Assembly: GCA_045119035.1 (NCBI GenBank)
Contig: JBGVCU010000034.1
Coordinates: forward strand, 4,905-68,904
Direction: 5' to 3'
Length of the DNA stretch: 64,000 nucleotides
Origin: CAYVQA01 sp045119035
Lineage (GTDB): Bacteria; Bacillota_I; Bacilli_A; ML615J-28; CAG-313
In this document: in pieces, positions 18,947 to 27,179 of the stretch
Layout of the letters: the number at the start of each line of letters is the position of its first letter
How positions within the stretch are numbered: the first letter of the stretch is position 1
Made by a program: the position numbers and the translations under genes
Notes under the pieces: generated by a model
Told to the model about the DNA's origin: nothing
The model's database searches: none
Seen by the model: the letters and a program-made list of their open reading frames with translations, nothing else

Positions 18947-18975
18947 ATTATATATTTTTTCAATAAATTAGTCAA
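18947..18975 (-). promoter_or_regulatory. Promoter of the THF riboswitch-folT transcript
   Basis: TTGACT (18970-18975), 17 nt, TATAAT (18947-18952), placing the start at the first base of the aptamer. Confidence 0.8.
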
Positions 18976-18999
18976 TTCAAATACAAGAAAGGGATACTA

Positions 19000-19593
19000 A
19001 TGAACATTTTAAAACATTGGAAATTTAATTTACTTTTGTCGTTTATTTTTTTAGGAACAGGAATTTTGTTTCTTTTTCCTGACTTATCAATATATATTAT
19101 AAGTATATTTACAGGATTATTTATCCTATTATATTATATTTACAATGTAGTACCAAAATATCGAAAATTAAGAAATGTTAATTCAGAATGGATAATGTGG
19201 GTTGTAATTGAATCTATTGTTTTAATTTGTTCTTCTTTACTTAGTTTTCTTACTCCAAAGTTAATTCTTGATTTATATATATTCAAATTTAATTTAAGTA
19301 ATATTTTTGGATTAATTTTAGTTTTAGAGTCATTGGTAGGTATTATTAAATTATGTAATTTAATATATATTAAAAACTTAAATTATAGACCTAAAAAATA
19401 TTTAAAATATATTTATTTATTAATATTGCTTATTGGAACATATATTTTATTTAATACATCAATTGATAATTTATATTTATCATATATATTAAGTGGCTTT
19501 TGTTTTATTTTATTTTTTATAAATTTTATCTTGTTTTTTAGAAATAAAAAAATAAGTAAATTAAAAAACAACAACTTAATAGAAAGTAAATAA
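19000..19593 (+). CDS. Multi-pass membrane protein, DUF308/HdeD-like
   Basis: A 197-residue integral membrane protein with about six hydrophobic helices arranged as repeated pairs, starting MNILKHWKFNLLLSFIFLG and ending in a Lys/Asn-rich cytosolic tail. The overall plan (short helices with GLFILLYYIYN after the second) resembles HdeD/DUF308 proteins, whose function in Bacillota is not known. It starts at ATG 19000 behind GAAAGGG. It is divergent from folT and ends about 20 nt before the promoter of the FAD dehydrogenase gene, so it is probably its own transcript. Confidence 0.65.
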   Translation: MNILKHWKFNLLLSFIFLGTGILFLFPDLSIYIISIFTGLFILLYYIYNVVPKYRKLRNVNSEWIMWVVIESIVLICSSLLSFLTPKLILDLYIFKFNLSNIFGLILVLESLVGIIKLCNLIYIKNLNYRPKKYLKYIYLLILLIGTYILFNTSIDNLYLSYILSGFCFILFFINFILFFRNKKISKLKNNNLIESK

Positions 19594-19613
19594 TTTGACA
19601 TTTTTCTATTTAT

Positions 19614-19642
19614 TTGCAAAATTCTTCTTTTTTGTGTATAAT
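19614..19642 (+). promoter_or_regulatory. Promoter of the FAD dehydrogenase gene
   Basis: TTGCAA (19614-19619), 17 nt, TATAAT (19637-19642), 37 nt before the ATG. Confidence 0.75.
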
Positions 19643-19679
19643 ATGTTAGTATTTAACTTATTATCTTAAAGGAGGGTTT

Positions 19680-21095
19680 ATGGCAAATAAATATGATGTT
19701 ATTATCGTTGGTGGAGGACCAATGGGGATTTTTACTGCTTACGAATTATTACTAAAGGCACCTAATAAAAAATTTCTATTAATAGATAAAGGGCATGATA
19801 TTTATAACCGTAAATGTCCAATTCTTGAAAAGAAATTAAAACAATGTCCAAAAAATAAAAAAGGTCAAGCTGGATGTTTTCCAAGTTGTTCAATGACATC
19901 TGGATTTGGTGGATGTGGAGCATATAGTGATGGTAAATTCAATATTACTAGCGAATTTGGTGGATGGATGACTGAATATTTACCTGATGATGAAGTTATC
20001 GATTTAATCAAATATGTTGATAATATTAATTTAGAACATGGTGCACCTACTGAAACAACAAATCCAAATACACCTAAAGTATTAGAAATTGAAGCAAGAG
20101 GAATTGCGCATGGTTTAAAACTTCTTCGTAGTGAAGTTAGACACCTAGGTACTGAAATTAACTTACAAGTTCTTAAAAATATTTATGAACATATGAAACC
20201 AAACATGGACTTCTTATTTAAAACAGAAGTATTAGATATTATTGTTGAAGATAATGAAGTAAAAGGTGTTACTACTCCAGATGGTGAAATCTTAGCTGAT
20301 TATGTTATTTTAGGTGTTGGAAGAAATGGTGCAGATTGGCTTGTTAGAACACTTAAAAATCATGATATTAAATTTAGCAATAATAAAGTTGATGTCGGTG
20401 TTCGTGTAGAAACTAACGATATTGTTATGAAAGAAATCAATGAAACTTTATATGAAGGTAAATTCATCTTCAATACAAGTGTAGGTACAACTGTAAGAAC
20501 TTTCTGTAGTAACCCATCAGGGCATGTTGTTATTGAAAATCATAATGGTATTATGGTATGTAATGGGCATGCTTATCATGATCAAAAATTAGGTTCTCGT
20601 AATACAAACTTCGCTTTACTTGTATCACATGAATTTGATGAACCATTTAATAATCCTAACGATTTTGCTTATGAAATTTCAAAACTTGCTAATAAACTAA
20701 GTGGTGGTGGAGTAATCGTTCAAAAATATGGTGATATTAAAAAAGGCCGTCGTTCAACTGATAGAAGAATTGCTGAAGGATTTGTTAAACCAACACTAAC
20801 AGAAGCAGTTCCAGGGGACTTAGGATTAGTTCTTCCATATAACACTATGAAGTCATTAATAGAAATGATTGAAGCACTTGATTATGTAACTCCAGGTATT
20901 GGAAACGATCATACATTATTCTATGGAGTAGAAGCAAAATTCTATAGTGATCGTCCTGAAGTTGATAAAAACTTTGAAACAAAAATTAAGAATTTATATG
21001 TAGGTGGAGATGGAGCAGGTATTACCAGAGGCCTAGCACAAGCCGGAGCAAACGGTGTTCATGTAGCTCGTCATATCGCATCAAAATTAAAGTAA
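19680..21095 (+). CDS. FAD-dependent dehydrogenase, COG2509-like
   Basis: A 471-residue flavoprotein. The dinucleotide-binding motif VIIVGGGPMGIFTAYEL occupies 8-24, a second FAD-contact motif YVILGVGRNGADW is near 206, and the C-terminal NLYVGGDGAGITRGLAQAGANG binds the flavin. A cysteine-containing loop, CFPSCSMTSGFGGCG (about 66-80), is typical of the COG2509 dehydrogenases, whose substrate is unknown. It is a single-gene transcript with a perfect AGGAGG site, its own promoter and a strong terminator. Codon use has more GC than the neighbours, as expected for a well-expressed protein. The family is clear; the reaction is not. Confidence 0.85.
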   Translation: MANKYDVIIVGGGPMGIFTAYELLLKAPNKKFLLIDKGHDIYNRKCPILEKKLKQCPKNKKGQAGCFPSCSMTSGFGGCGAYSDGKFNITSEFGGWMTEYLPDDEVIDLIKYVDNINLEHGAPTETTNPNTPKVLEIEARGIAHGLKLLRSEVRHLGTEINLQVLKNIYEHMKPNMDFLFKTEVLDIIVEDNEVKGVTTPDGEILADYVILGVGRNGADWLVRTLKNHDIKFSNNKVDVGVRVETNDIVMKEINETLYEGKFIFNTSVGTTVRTFCSNPSGHVVIENHNGIMVCNGHAYHDQKLGSRNTNFALLVSHEFDEPFNNPNDFAYEISKLANKLSGGGVIVQKYGDIKKGRRSTDRRIAEGFVKPTLTEAVPGDLGLVLPYNTMKSLIEMIEALDYVTPGIGNDHTLFYGVEAKFYSDRPEVDKNFETKIKNLYVGGDGAGITRGLAQAGANGVHVARHIASKLK

Positions 21096-21105
21096 AAAGT
21101 AAAAT

Positions 21106-21135
21106 AAAAGGTTTGAGAATATTCTCAAACCTTTT
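21106..21135 (+). terminator. Bidirectional intrinsic terminator
   Basis: A 30-bp perfect palindrome, AAAAGGTTTGAGAAT and its complement, followed by TTT, directly after the dehydrogenase stop. Its symmetry could also end degV transcripts from the other side. Confidence 0.9.
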
Positions 21136-21208
21136 TTAACTACTCAATAATATAATCCTTTACACTATAATTATTTTTTTGAATGATTCAATATAATTTT
21201 TGATTATT

Positions 21209-22063
21209 TTATAGATCTATTTTAGGTGTAAATCCTATCCCAAATGTTCCTGGTCCACCATGAACACCTATTACAGGAGAAAGTGAACAAATAGTAACAT
21301 CATCAAAAACATTTGTTTTTGATTCTAAAATTCGTTTTAGTTCTAAACAGTCATTAACATCTTCTGTATAATTAAAGAAAACTTTAATAGGAGTATTTGG
21401 AACATTTTCTAAAAAGGCATCAATTAGTCTTTCCATTGCTTTTGATTTTGTTCTAACTTTTTCTTTGACAACAACTCTACCTTCTTTATCAAACCATAAC
21501 ATCGGTTTAATTTTTAACATATTTCCAATAAATGCTTGAGCATTAGATAATCTTCCATTTAGTTTTAAGTAATGTAAATCATCTACTAAAAAACTAATAT
21601 AACTATTATGAGCTAAATAGTTGATTGTTTCAATAATTTTAGAAACGTCATAACCTTTTTCTATCATTTCTTTTGCTACAAGTCCTAAATTTGCTTCACA
21701 ATATCCTACTGATAATGAATCAACAACATGAACATTAATTCCTTCAATATCTTGACTTGATAAACACACATTTTGATATGTACCACTTAAACCACTAGAA
21801 ATAGTAATCATAATAAGGTCTGTATATCCTTCGTTTTTAAAGTCTTTTATAATTTGAATTAATTCTCCTGTTGATGTTTGTGATGTTCCAATCTGTTTTG
21901 CGTTTTTTAATAATACATATAATTGCTCTGAATTAATATCTTCATAATCTTTATATTCTTTACCATCAATTCTAATAATGGATCTAAATACTCTCATATT
22001 ATGATTTTGGGCAACATAATCAATTCCAGAACTACCACATATAGCTAGTCCTATTTTGCTCAT
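21209..22063 (-). CDS. DegV family fatty-acid-binding protein
   Basis: A 284-residue DegV/FakB protein. Such proteins hold a fatty acid for phosphorylation by FakA, so that it can enter phospholipid synthesis. It has the N-terminal lobe (GLAICGSSGIDY), the ligand-contact segment GTSQTSTGE (about 58-66), and the conserved SSGLSGTYQN (about 90-99), with VVDSLSVGYCEANLG and an LHYLKLNGRLS motif that marks the family. The C-terminal VIGVHGGPGTFGIGF closes the pocket. No fakA is in the window. It has its own AGGAG site and is monocistronic. The specific lipid cannot be told. Confidence 0.9.
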   Translation of the reverse strand: MSKIGLAICGSSGIDYVAQNHNMRVFRSIIRIDGKEYKDYEDINSEQLYVLLKNAKQIGTSQTSTGELIQIIKDFKNEGYTDLIMITISSGLSGTYQNVCLSSQDIEGINVHVVDSLSVGYCEANLGLVAKEMIEKGYDVSKIIETINYLAHNSYISFLVDDLHYLKLNGRLSNAQAFIGNMLKIKPMLWFDKEGRVVVKEKVRTKSKAMERLIDAFLENVPNTPIKVFFNYTEDVNDCLELKRILESKTNVFDDVTICSLSPVIGVHGGPGTFGIGFTPKIDL

Positions 22064-22146
22064 ATATTTACTCCTACAAATGTTATATATCTTTTTTCAA
22101 ATTATAACATTATTTTCATATTTACACAAATAATATGTTTTATAGT

Positions 22147-23151
22147 TTAATTGACGTTTGTTTGATAATCATATATATATTCTATACCTTGATATGTAAT
22201 TCGAATTTTATACTCAACAACCTTTGATTTTAAAATATCATCTTTAATTATGCCATCTTCTGTTATATAATTTTTTATATTTTCATCACATATATATTCT
22301 ACTTCTACATCATTAAATAATTTATATGCTTCTAAATAATACGAAGTAAGTTTTCTAAATTCTGGAAAATAATAACTATTTATTAAAACTTGTGGACAAT
22401 TTTTTCCAGAGAAATCGTAATGTTTTCTTAAAGACTCAATTGGTAAATTATACTTGTATAATAATTTTGCTGCAAGTTTTGCTGTTGTTACCATTGTTTC
22501 TAAGTAGTCTATACCACTATATACACAAGTTTCAATTCCAATTCCATTTAGATTTCCACCACCATAATTTGTTTTATTATATTTACTACTATACCATTTT
22601 GTACCAGTTGGTCTTAAACCATCTCCAGCATGATACGCTACTTCATTATCCGGAATATGTTGATAAATATATTCTTCATCTACTGTATAATGCCAAGAAA
22701 GTCCAGGGTTTGAATTTTGAATATAATTACTATGATTAAGACCATTTGCTGTGGGTTTATTATTACCAGTATCATGTATTACAATCCATTCTACTTTATC
22801 ACGTGTAATACCAGGTCTTGTACTTTTATATTTCTTATCTACTAGTTTTTCATCAATAATAAGTTCATCTATGTTAATAAAATATAGTAGTGAATAACTT
22901 TTATTAATATTATTAAATGTATTAAAGTGTATTTGTTTTACATTTTCTTGGTATATTTTATTTAAAAATTCTTCTATTAAAATAATTTTTTCATCTTTTT
23001 CAATTATTATTTCTTCATCTTTTATTTCTTCTTTATCTATTATAATTTCTTCTTGTTCTTCTTCTATAGGGGGGATAATATTAGATGTATTACTACATGA
23101 TGATAAAACTATCATAAATACTAATATAATTAATATAAATAACTTCTTCAT
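22147..23151 (-). CDS. N-acetylmuramoyl-L-alanine amidase lipoprotein
   Basis: A 334-residue surface lipoprotein that should cut the amide between MurNAc and the peptide stem. Lipobox LSSC is at Cys19, followed by an acidic Glu-rich linker (about 25-57). The amidase_2/PGRP domain runs from about 105 to 265: zinc ligand His in WIVIHDTGN, a second His in LRKHYDFSGKNCP and the Cys of that motif, plus the family's WHYTVDE and VAYHAGDG. A short beta tail follows. It has its own promoter and AGGAGG site. Because the genome encodes an amidase and the glmSMU pathway, a cell wall is likely present, although the window alone cannot prove it. Confidence 0.9.
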   Translation of the reverse strand: MKKLFILIILVFMIVLSSCSNTSNIIPPIEEEQEEIIIDKEEIKDEEIIIEKDEKIILIEEFLNKIYQENVKQIHFNTFNNINKSYSLLYFINIDELIIDEKLVDKKYKSTRPGITRDKVEWIVIHDTGNNKPTANGLNHSNYIQNSNPGLSWHYTVDEEYIYQHIPDNEVAYHAGDGLRPTGTKWYSSKYNKTNYGGGNLNGIGIETCVYSGIDYLETMVTTAKLAAKLLYKYNLPIESLRKHYDFSGKNCPQVLINSYYFPEFRKLTSYYLEAYKLFNDVEVEYICDENIKNYITEDGIIKDDILKSKVVEYKIRITYQGIEYIYDYQTNVN

Positions 23152-23176
23152 CTATACCTCCTATGTTGCCCACTAT

Positions 23177-23206
23177 ATTTTAACATAATTAACTTTTTAT
23201 TGACAA
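23177..23206 (-). promoter_or_regulatory. Promoter of the amidase gene
   Basis: TTGTCA (23201-23206), 18 nt, TAAAAT (23177-23182), 25 nt before the ATG. Confidence 0.6.
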
Positions 23207-23244
23207 TAGGTTTTAAGAAATTACATAATATTACCAAATTAAAA

Positions 23245-23264
23245 AAGCAGCCATTAGACTGCTT
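23245..23264 (-). terminator. Terminator of the MacB-type ABC gene
   Basis: AAGCAG/CTGCTT hairpin followed by TTTTTT on the minus strand, ten bases after the stop. Confidence 0.8.
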
Positions 23265-23273
23265 AATTTTTTA

Positions 23274-25853
23274 TTATTCACTTCTTAAAGCAATTACTGG
23301 ATCTTGTTTAGATGCCATTCTAGATGGAATTAAACCAGAGATAATTGTTAACATAAAGCTAATTATTACAACAATTGTAGCATGTAATGGATTTAAGAAT
23401 GCAATATTGTGTGTACCCATTAGATTGAATAAAACAACATTGATTGGGATACATAATAATACAGTAACAAGCACACCGAATAATCCAGATGCAAGTCCGA
23501 TTACAAATGTTTCAGCGTTAAATACACGTGAAATATCTTTCTTTCTAGCACCAACTGCACGAAGAACACCGATTTCTTTAGTTCTTTCAATTACAGAAAT
23601 ATATGTAATAATTCCAATCATAATTGAAGATACAATTAGTGAAATAGAAGTAAAGGCAATTAACACTGCTGAAATACCATTAATAATATCACCAACTGCA
23701 GAAATCATGATAGCCATAATATCTGTATATTGAACTTCTGCTTTTCTTCCAGCTTTTGCTGCAGCATCTTTTTGTGCTTTTGTTGCATGTTCAATACCTA
23801 ATGCAATTATTTCTTCTTTAGAAAGTTCATCACTGGATGGATTATTTTCTAAATATTCTAAACCAACTTCATACATATATTCATTATATGCTTCATCATA
23901 ATATTCTTTATTTTTTTGATTTAAAAATTCTTTTACATCATCTTTTGTATTAAAATCTGTAGGATATAAATTTATTCCATTTGGAACTTTAATACCACCA
24001 ATTTGTTTCATTACAGAATTATATGTAACATTTTTTGAATTTGCAAATAAATTTCCTGTTAACATATTTATTTCAGGATTTGCTTTTTGATCATTTACAA
24101 TATTACTTTCTGCATTTAACGCAAACATTCTATCAGTAAGTTCTGGTAGATATCCCACAATTGACATTTGCCCCATTTGACCACTTGTTGAGTTTTCATT
24201 CAAACGAATAACACCACAAATTTCAATTTCTGTTGTCGAATTATTGAATGTCTCAATGTCAACATAAGTCATTGAATTTTGTTTAAACTCAGTTGATGTA
24301 TAGAAATTACCTTCTTTTTTATAAAGTTCATTATTTGATAATACTTTATATTTTGTACCAACAATTTGACTAAAATCAATTGATTTTCTTCCAAGCTCAT
24401 CAGTTTGCACAATTGAAGGATCTAGTCCTAAACAATTAATCATTATATCAGCTACTTGGTTATATTTATCTACAACTAAAACTACATCATTATATTCAGT
24501 TGGATAATCACCGTAAATTAAATCGTATTGTGCTTTTAAGAATTCATCATTACCTAAAAGTTGAGCAAAAGGTTTAAAACCACTAGATAAAGAACCTGCC
24601 ATACTCATCATTGATTCAAACATATCATCTAGTTTACTAATGTTTAGACCTGCTTTAACACTTGTTCCATCATTACTTAAATATGCACTTTCCTTGTAAA
24701 TAGATAATTGCATATCATATGTATAAGATACATCAACTAACCATTCATCAGGAATTTGTTCAATAACATCAGTAATATATTCTGGAGTAATGTCATTTAC
24801 AGCATATACATCTGTCATTGCTGCAAGAATCTCATTAATAAATACTTTTTCAACAGTTGGATATTTTTCAATACCTTCAGGGATATGATCCATAATAGAT
24901 TCTATATCCATTTTAGTCGAAGTAATCATTAAAGGATAACTTGATAATGTATCAACTTGTAATTTATCAATATATGTTTGGAAACCATTTGATAAAGCCA
25001 TTACTAAAGTAATACCGATAATACCAATACTACCTGCAAATGTTGTTAAAATTGTTCTAGTTTTCTTTGTTAATAAGTTGTTAATACTTAAAGCAAAAGC
25101 AGTAAGTAGTTTCATAGCTGTATATTTTGTCTTCTTCGGAGTTTCTACTTCTTCTTCTACAACAACATCTTCAGTATGATAAGGATTTGTATCACCTGTA
25201 ATTAATCCATCAAATAAATTAATAATTCTTGTTGAATATGTTTTTGCAAGTTCAGGGTTATGAGTAACCATGATAACAAGAGTTTCTTTTGATAACTCTT
25301 TTAAAATGTCCATTACTTGGATACTAGTTTCAGAGTCAAGCGCACCAGTTGGTTCATCTGCTAAAATAATATCAGGATTATTAACAATTGCTCTTGCGAT
25401 AGCAACACGTTGCATTTGTCCACCTGATAATTGGTTTGGACGTTTATATATTTGATCTTCTAGACCAACTTTAATTAAAGCATCTATTGCTTTTTGTCTT
25501 CTTTCTTTTTTTGATACACCAGATAATGTTAAAGAAATTTCAACATTTTGTAAAATTGTTTGGTGAGGAATTAAATTATAACTTTGGAACACAAAACCGA
25601 TTGAGTGGTTTCTATATGTATCCCAATCACGATCTTTATATTTAATAGTAGAAACATTATTGATTACTAAATCTCCGCTTGTGTATTTGTCAAGACCACC
25701 AATAATATTTAATAATGTAGTTTTACCACATCCAGAAGGACCTAAAATAGATACAAATTCATTTTTTCTGAATTCTAAAGAAACGCCTTTTAAAGCATGA
25801 ACTTGTAACTGTCCAGCATCATAAACTTTAGTTATATTCTTAAGTTTTAACAT
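23274..25853 (-). CDS. MacB/FtsX-type ABC transporter, ATPase fused to permease
   Basis: An 859-residue fusion. The ATPase is complete: Walker A GPSGCGKT (38-45), Q-loop, signature LSGGQMQRVAIARA, Walker B IILADEPTGALD, and the H-loop MVTHNPE. A linker (about 218-250) leads to a first helix (TTFAGSIGIIGITLVMAL), a large extracellular domain of about 440 residues and three C-terminal helices with the FtsX signature ERTKEIGVLRAVGARKKDI. Such fused proteins export peptides or lipids or drive mechanical signalling; the substrate is not visible. It has its own start with AGGAGG and a terminator. It is the intact counterpart of the degenerate fusion at 27180. Confidence 0.92.
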   Translation of the reverse strand: MLKLKNITKVYDAGQLQVHALKGVSLEFRKNEFVSILGPSGCGKTTLLNIIGGLDKYTSGDLVINNVSTIKYKDRDWDTYRNHSIGFVFQSYNLIPHQTILQNVEISLTLSGVSKKERRQKAIDALIKVGLEDQIYKRPNQLSGGQMQRVAIARAIVNNPDIILADEPTGALDSETSIQVMDILKELSKETLVIMVTHNPELAKTYSTRIINLFDGLITGDTNPYHTEDVVVEEEVETPKKTKYTAMKLLTAFALSINNLLTKKTRTILTTFAGSIGIIGITLVMALSNGFQTYIDKLQVDTLSSYPLMITSTKMDIESIMDHIPEGIEKYPTVEKVFINEILAAMTDVYAVNDITPEYITDVIEQIPDEWLVDVSYTYDMQLSIYKESAYLSNDGTSVKAGLNISKLDDMFESMMSMAGSLSSGFKPFAQLLGNDEFLKAQYDLIYGDYPTEYNDVVLVVDKYNQVADIMINCLGLDPSIVQTDELGRKSIDFSQIVGTKYKVLSNNELYKKEGNFYTSTEFKQNSMTYVDIETFNNSTTEIEICGVIRLNENSTSGQMGQMSIVGYLPELTDRMFALNAESNIVNDQKANPEINMLTGNLFANSKNVTYNSVMKQIGGIKVPNGINLYPTDFNTKDDVKEFLNQKNKEYYDEAYNEYMYEVGLEYLENNPSSDELSKEEIIALGIEHATKAQKDAAAKAGRKAEVQYTDIMAIMISAVGDIINGISAVLIAFTSISLIVSSIMIGIITYISVIERTKEIGVLRAVGARKKDISRVFNAETFVIGLASGLFGVLVTVLLCIPINVVLFNLMGTHNIAFLNPLHATIVVIISFMLTIISGLIPSRMASKQDPVIALRSE

Positions 25854-25965
25854 AGTTACCTCCTATACATAATATACAGCTTTTAAATTATATTTTATTA
25901 TAAACTATTTTATGATTTTTTTCTATTATTTAGCAATATGCATACATAATTTTTTTATATAAAAA

Positions 25966-25987
25966 ACACTGTATTATTATACAGTGT
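25966..25987 (-). terminator. Terminator of the 25991 gene
   Basis: ACACTGTAT/ATACAGTGT stem with a four-base loop, followed on the minus strand by TTTTT. Confidence 0.85.
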
Positions 25988-25990
25988 CTT

Positions 25991-27130
25991 TTAAACTATT
26001 TTTACTTTTAATTTATTATCTTGAATATACTTTAGAATACTTTTTAATCGAGACTTGCTTTCAACATTTAAATCAATATCTTCATTATCTAAAGCAGTAA
26101 GTAAGAAACGATATTTTGTTCTAATAGATATATTGCAACTTGTAAGCTTTTTATCAACAATTACTTTTAACGCTTTTTGAAGTGCTTTGTAACTTGCATC
26201 AAGTTGTTCTATTTGTTCAGAGTTATATGTTCCTCCAGTTAAAGAAATATTAAGTTGTTCGATATAATAACTCCACATATATTCTTTAGTTTGTGGGTTT
26301 ACTTTCGGATTTATATCAATTAATAAATCTTTATTATTAGTTAATATATCTGTTACTGAAATTAATTTTTGAATTACTTTCTTTAATTTTCTAAATTCAT
26401 TTAAATCAAATTGATTAATTTCTTTTGTTAGATTACTTCTTGTATCTAAATCAATAATAGTATATTCACTTTTATTAATATAAGATTTTTCTAAATTATT
26501 TTTTAGATATGTTTTATCTTGTAAATCAATAAATGACCCTTTTAAAAAATCATCTAATGCTTTTGAAAAAGCATGAATATACCCTTCGTAACGAAAATCT
26601 ACTAAATAATTTTCAACACCATAACTAAATAAACTTAATAAATGATTTGTAGTAATATTATGAATTTCATTTTCAATTATTAATTGTTTAATAATTCTAA
26701 TTGAATTTTTATATAATGGATAATTATTACTAATATATTCAACTAAATTTACTTCTTCTAAATATTTATTAATATATATTTTTAAAGTAACATTATCATC
26801 AAAGCTTATTTCAAAATAATCTAATCTTTTAACATCACAATCAAAATTTAATAATAAAATATTATGTAAATAGTTTTCTAAGATAACTACTTCATTCTTA
26901 TTTGGTTTATTTAATGAAAATAATAAATTTACTTCTATTGTGTTTTCACAAGCCAATATTAAACCATTTTTAAGTGAACCTAAATACTTATATCCATTAT
27001 AGTTAATATTACTATATTTATTTTCTTTTAGAATTTCATCTAGTAAATTTATTTTTTCTAAGAAAAGAGCTTTTTTTGATGAAGGCAATTCTGTATCAAA
27101 GACTATTTTACGATATTCTTTTTCTGTCAT
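25991..27130 (-). CDS. Unknown protein, possibly a catalytically dead nucleotidyltransferase fold
   Basis: A 379-residue soluble protein. Residues about 45-70 (YLGSLKNGLILACENTIEVNLLF) have the spacing of the GS...DxD motif of OAS1-like and poly(A)-polymerase-like nucleotidyltransferases, but Asp residues are replaced by Glu and Asn. A downstream helix (SIRIIKQLIIENEI...LLSLFSYGVENYL, about 140-175) resembles the substrate-binding helical domain of that fold. This is a weak, eye-made comparison. It could equally be an unrelated hypothetical. The start is ATG 27130 with AAAGGA 6 nt upstream, not the TTG at 27145. A terminator-like hairpin separates it from the ABC gene upstream, with no obvious promoter between them. 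Confidence 0.6.
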   Translation of the reverse strand: MTEKEYRKIVFDTELPSSKKALFLEKINLLDEILKENKYSNINYNGYKYLGSLKNGLILACENTIEVNLLFSLNKPNKNEVVILENYLHNILLLNFDCDVKRLDYFEISFDDNVTLKIYINKYLEEVNLVEYISNNYPLYKNSIRIIKQLIIENEIHNITTNHLLSLFSYGVENYLVDFRYEGYIHAFSKALDDFLKGSFIDLQDKTYLKNNLEKSYINKSEYTIIDLDTRSNLTKEINQFDLNEFRKLKKVIQKLISVTDILTNNKDLLIDINPKVNPQTKEYMWSYYIEQLNISLTGGTYNSEQIEQLDASYKALQKALKVIVDKKLTSCNISIRTKYRFLLTALDNEDIDLNVESKSRLKSILKYIQDNKLKVKIV

Positions 27131-27148
27131 ATAAATTCCTTTCAAAAT

Positions 27149-27172
27149 AAAGGACGAAATACTTCGTCCTTT
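27149..27172 (-). terminator. Hairpin between the degenerate ABC gene and the 25991 gene
   Basis: Ten-base arms AAAGGACGAA/TTCGTCCTTT with a four-base loop, then ATTTTG. The T run is poor, so it may pass part of the transcript into the next gene. Confidence 0.6.
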
Positions 27173-27179
27173 AATATTT

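Noticed and set aside
22392..22739. Plus-strand open frame inside the amidase gene
   Set aside because: Shadow of a real gene; composition is unlike a protein of this genome and no start signal is present.
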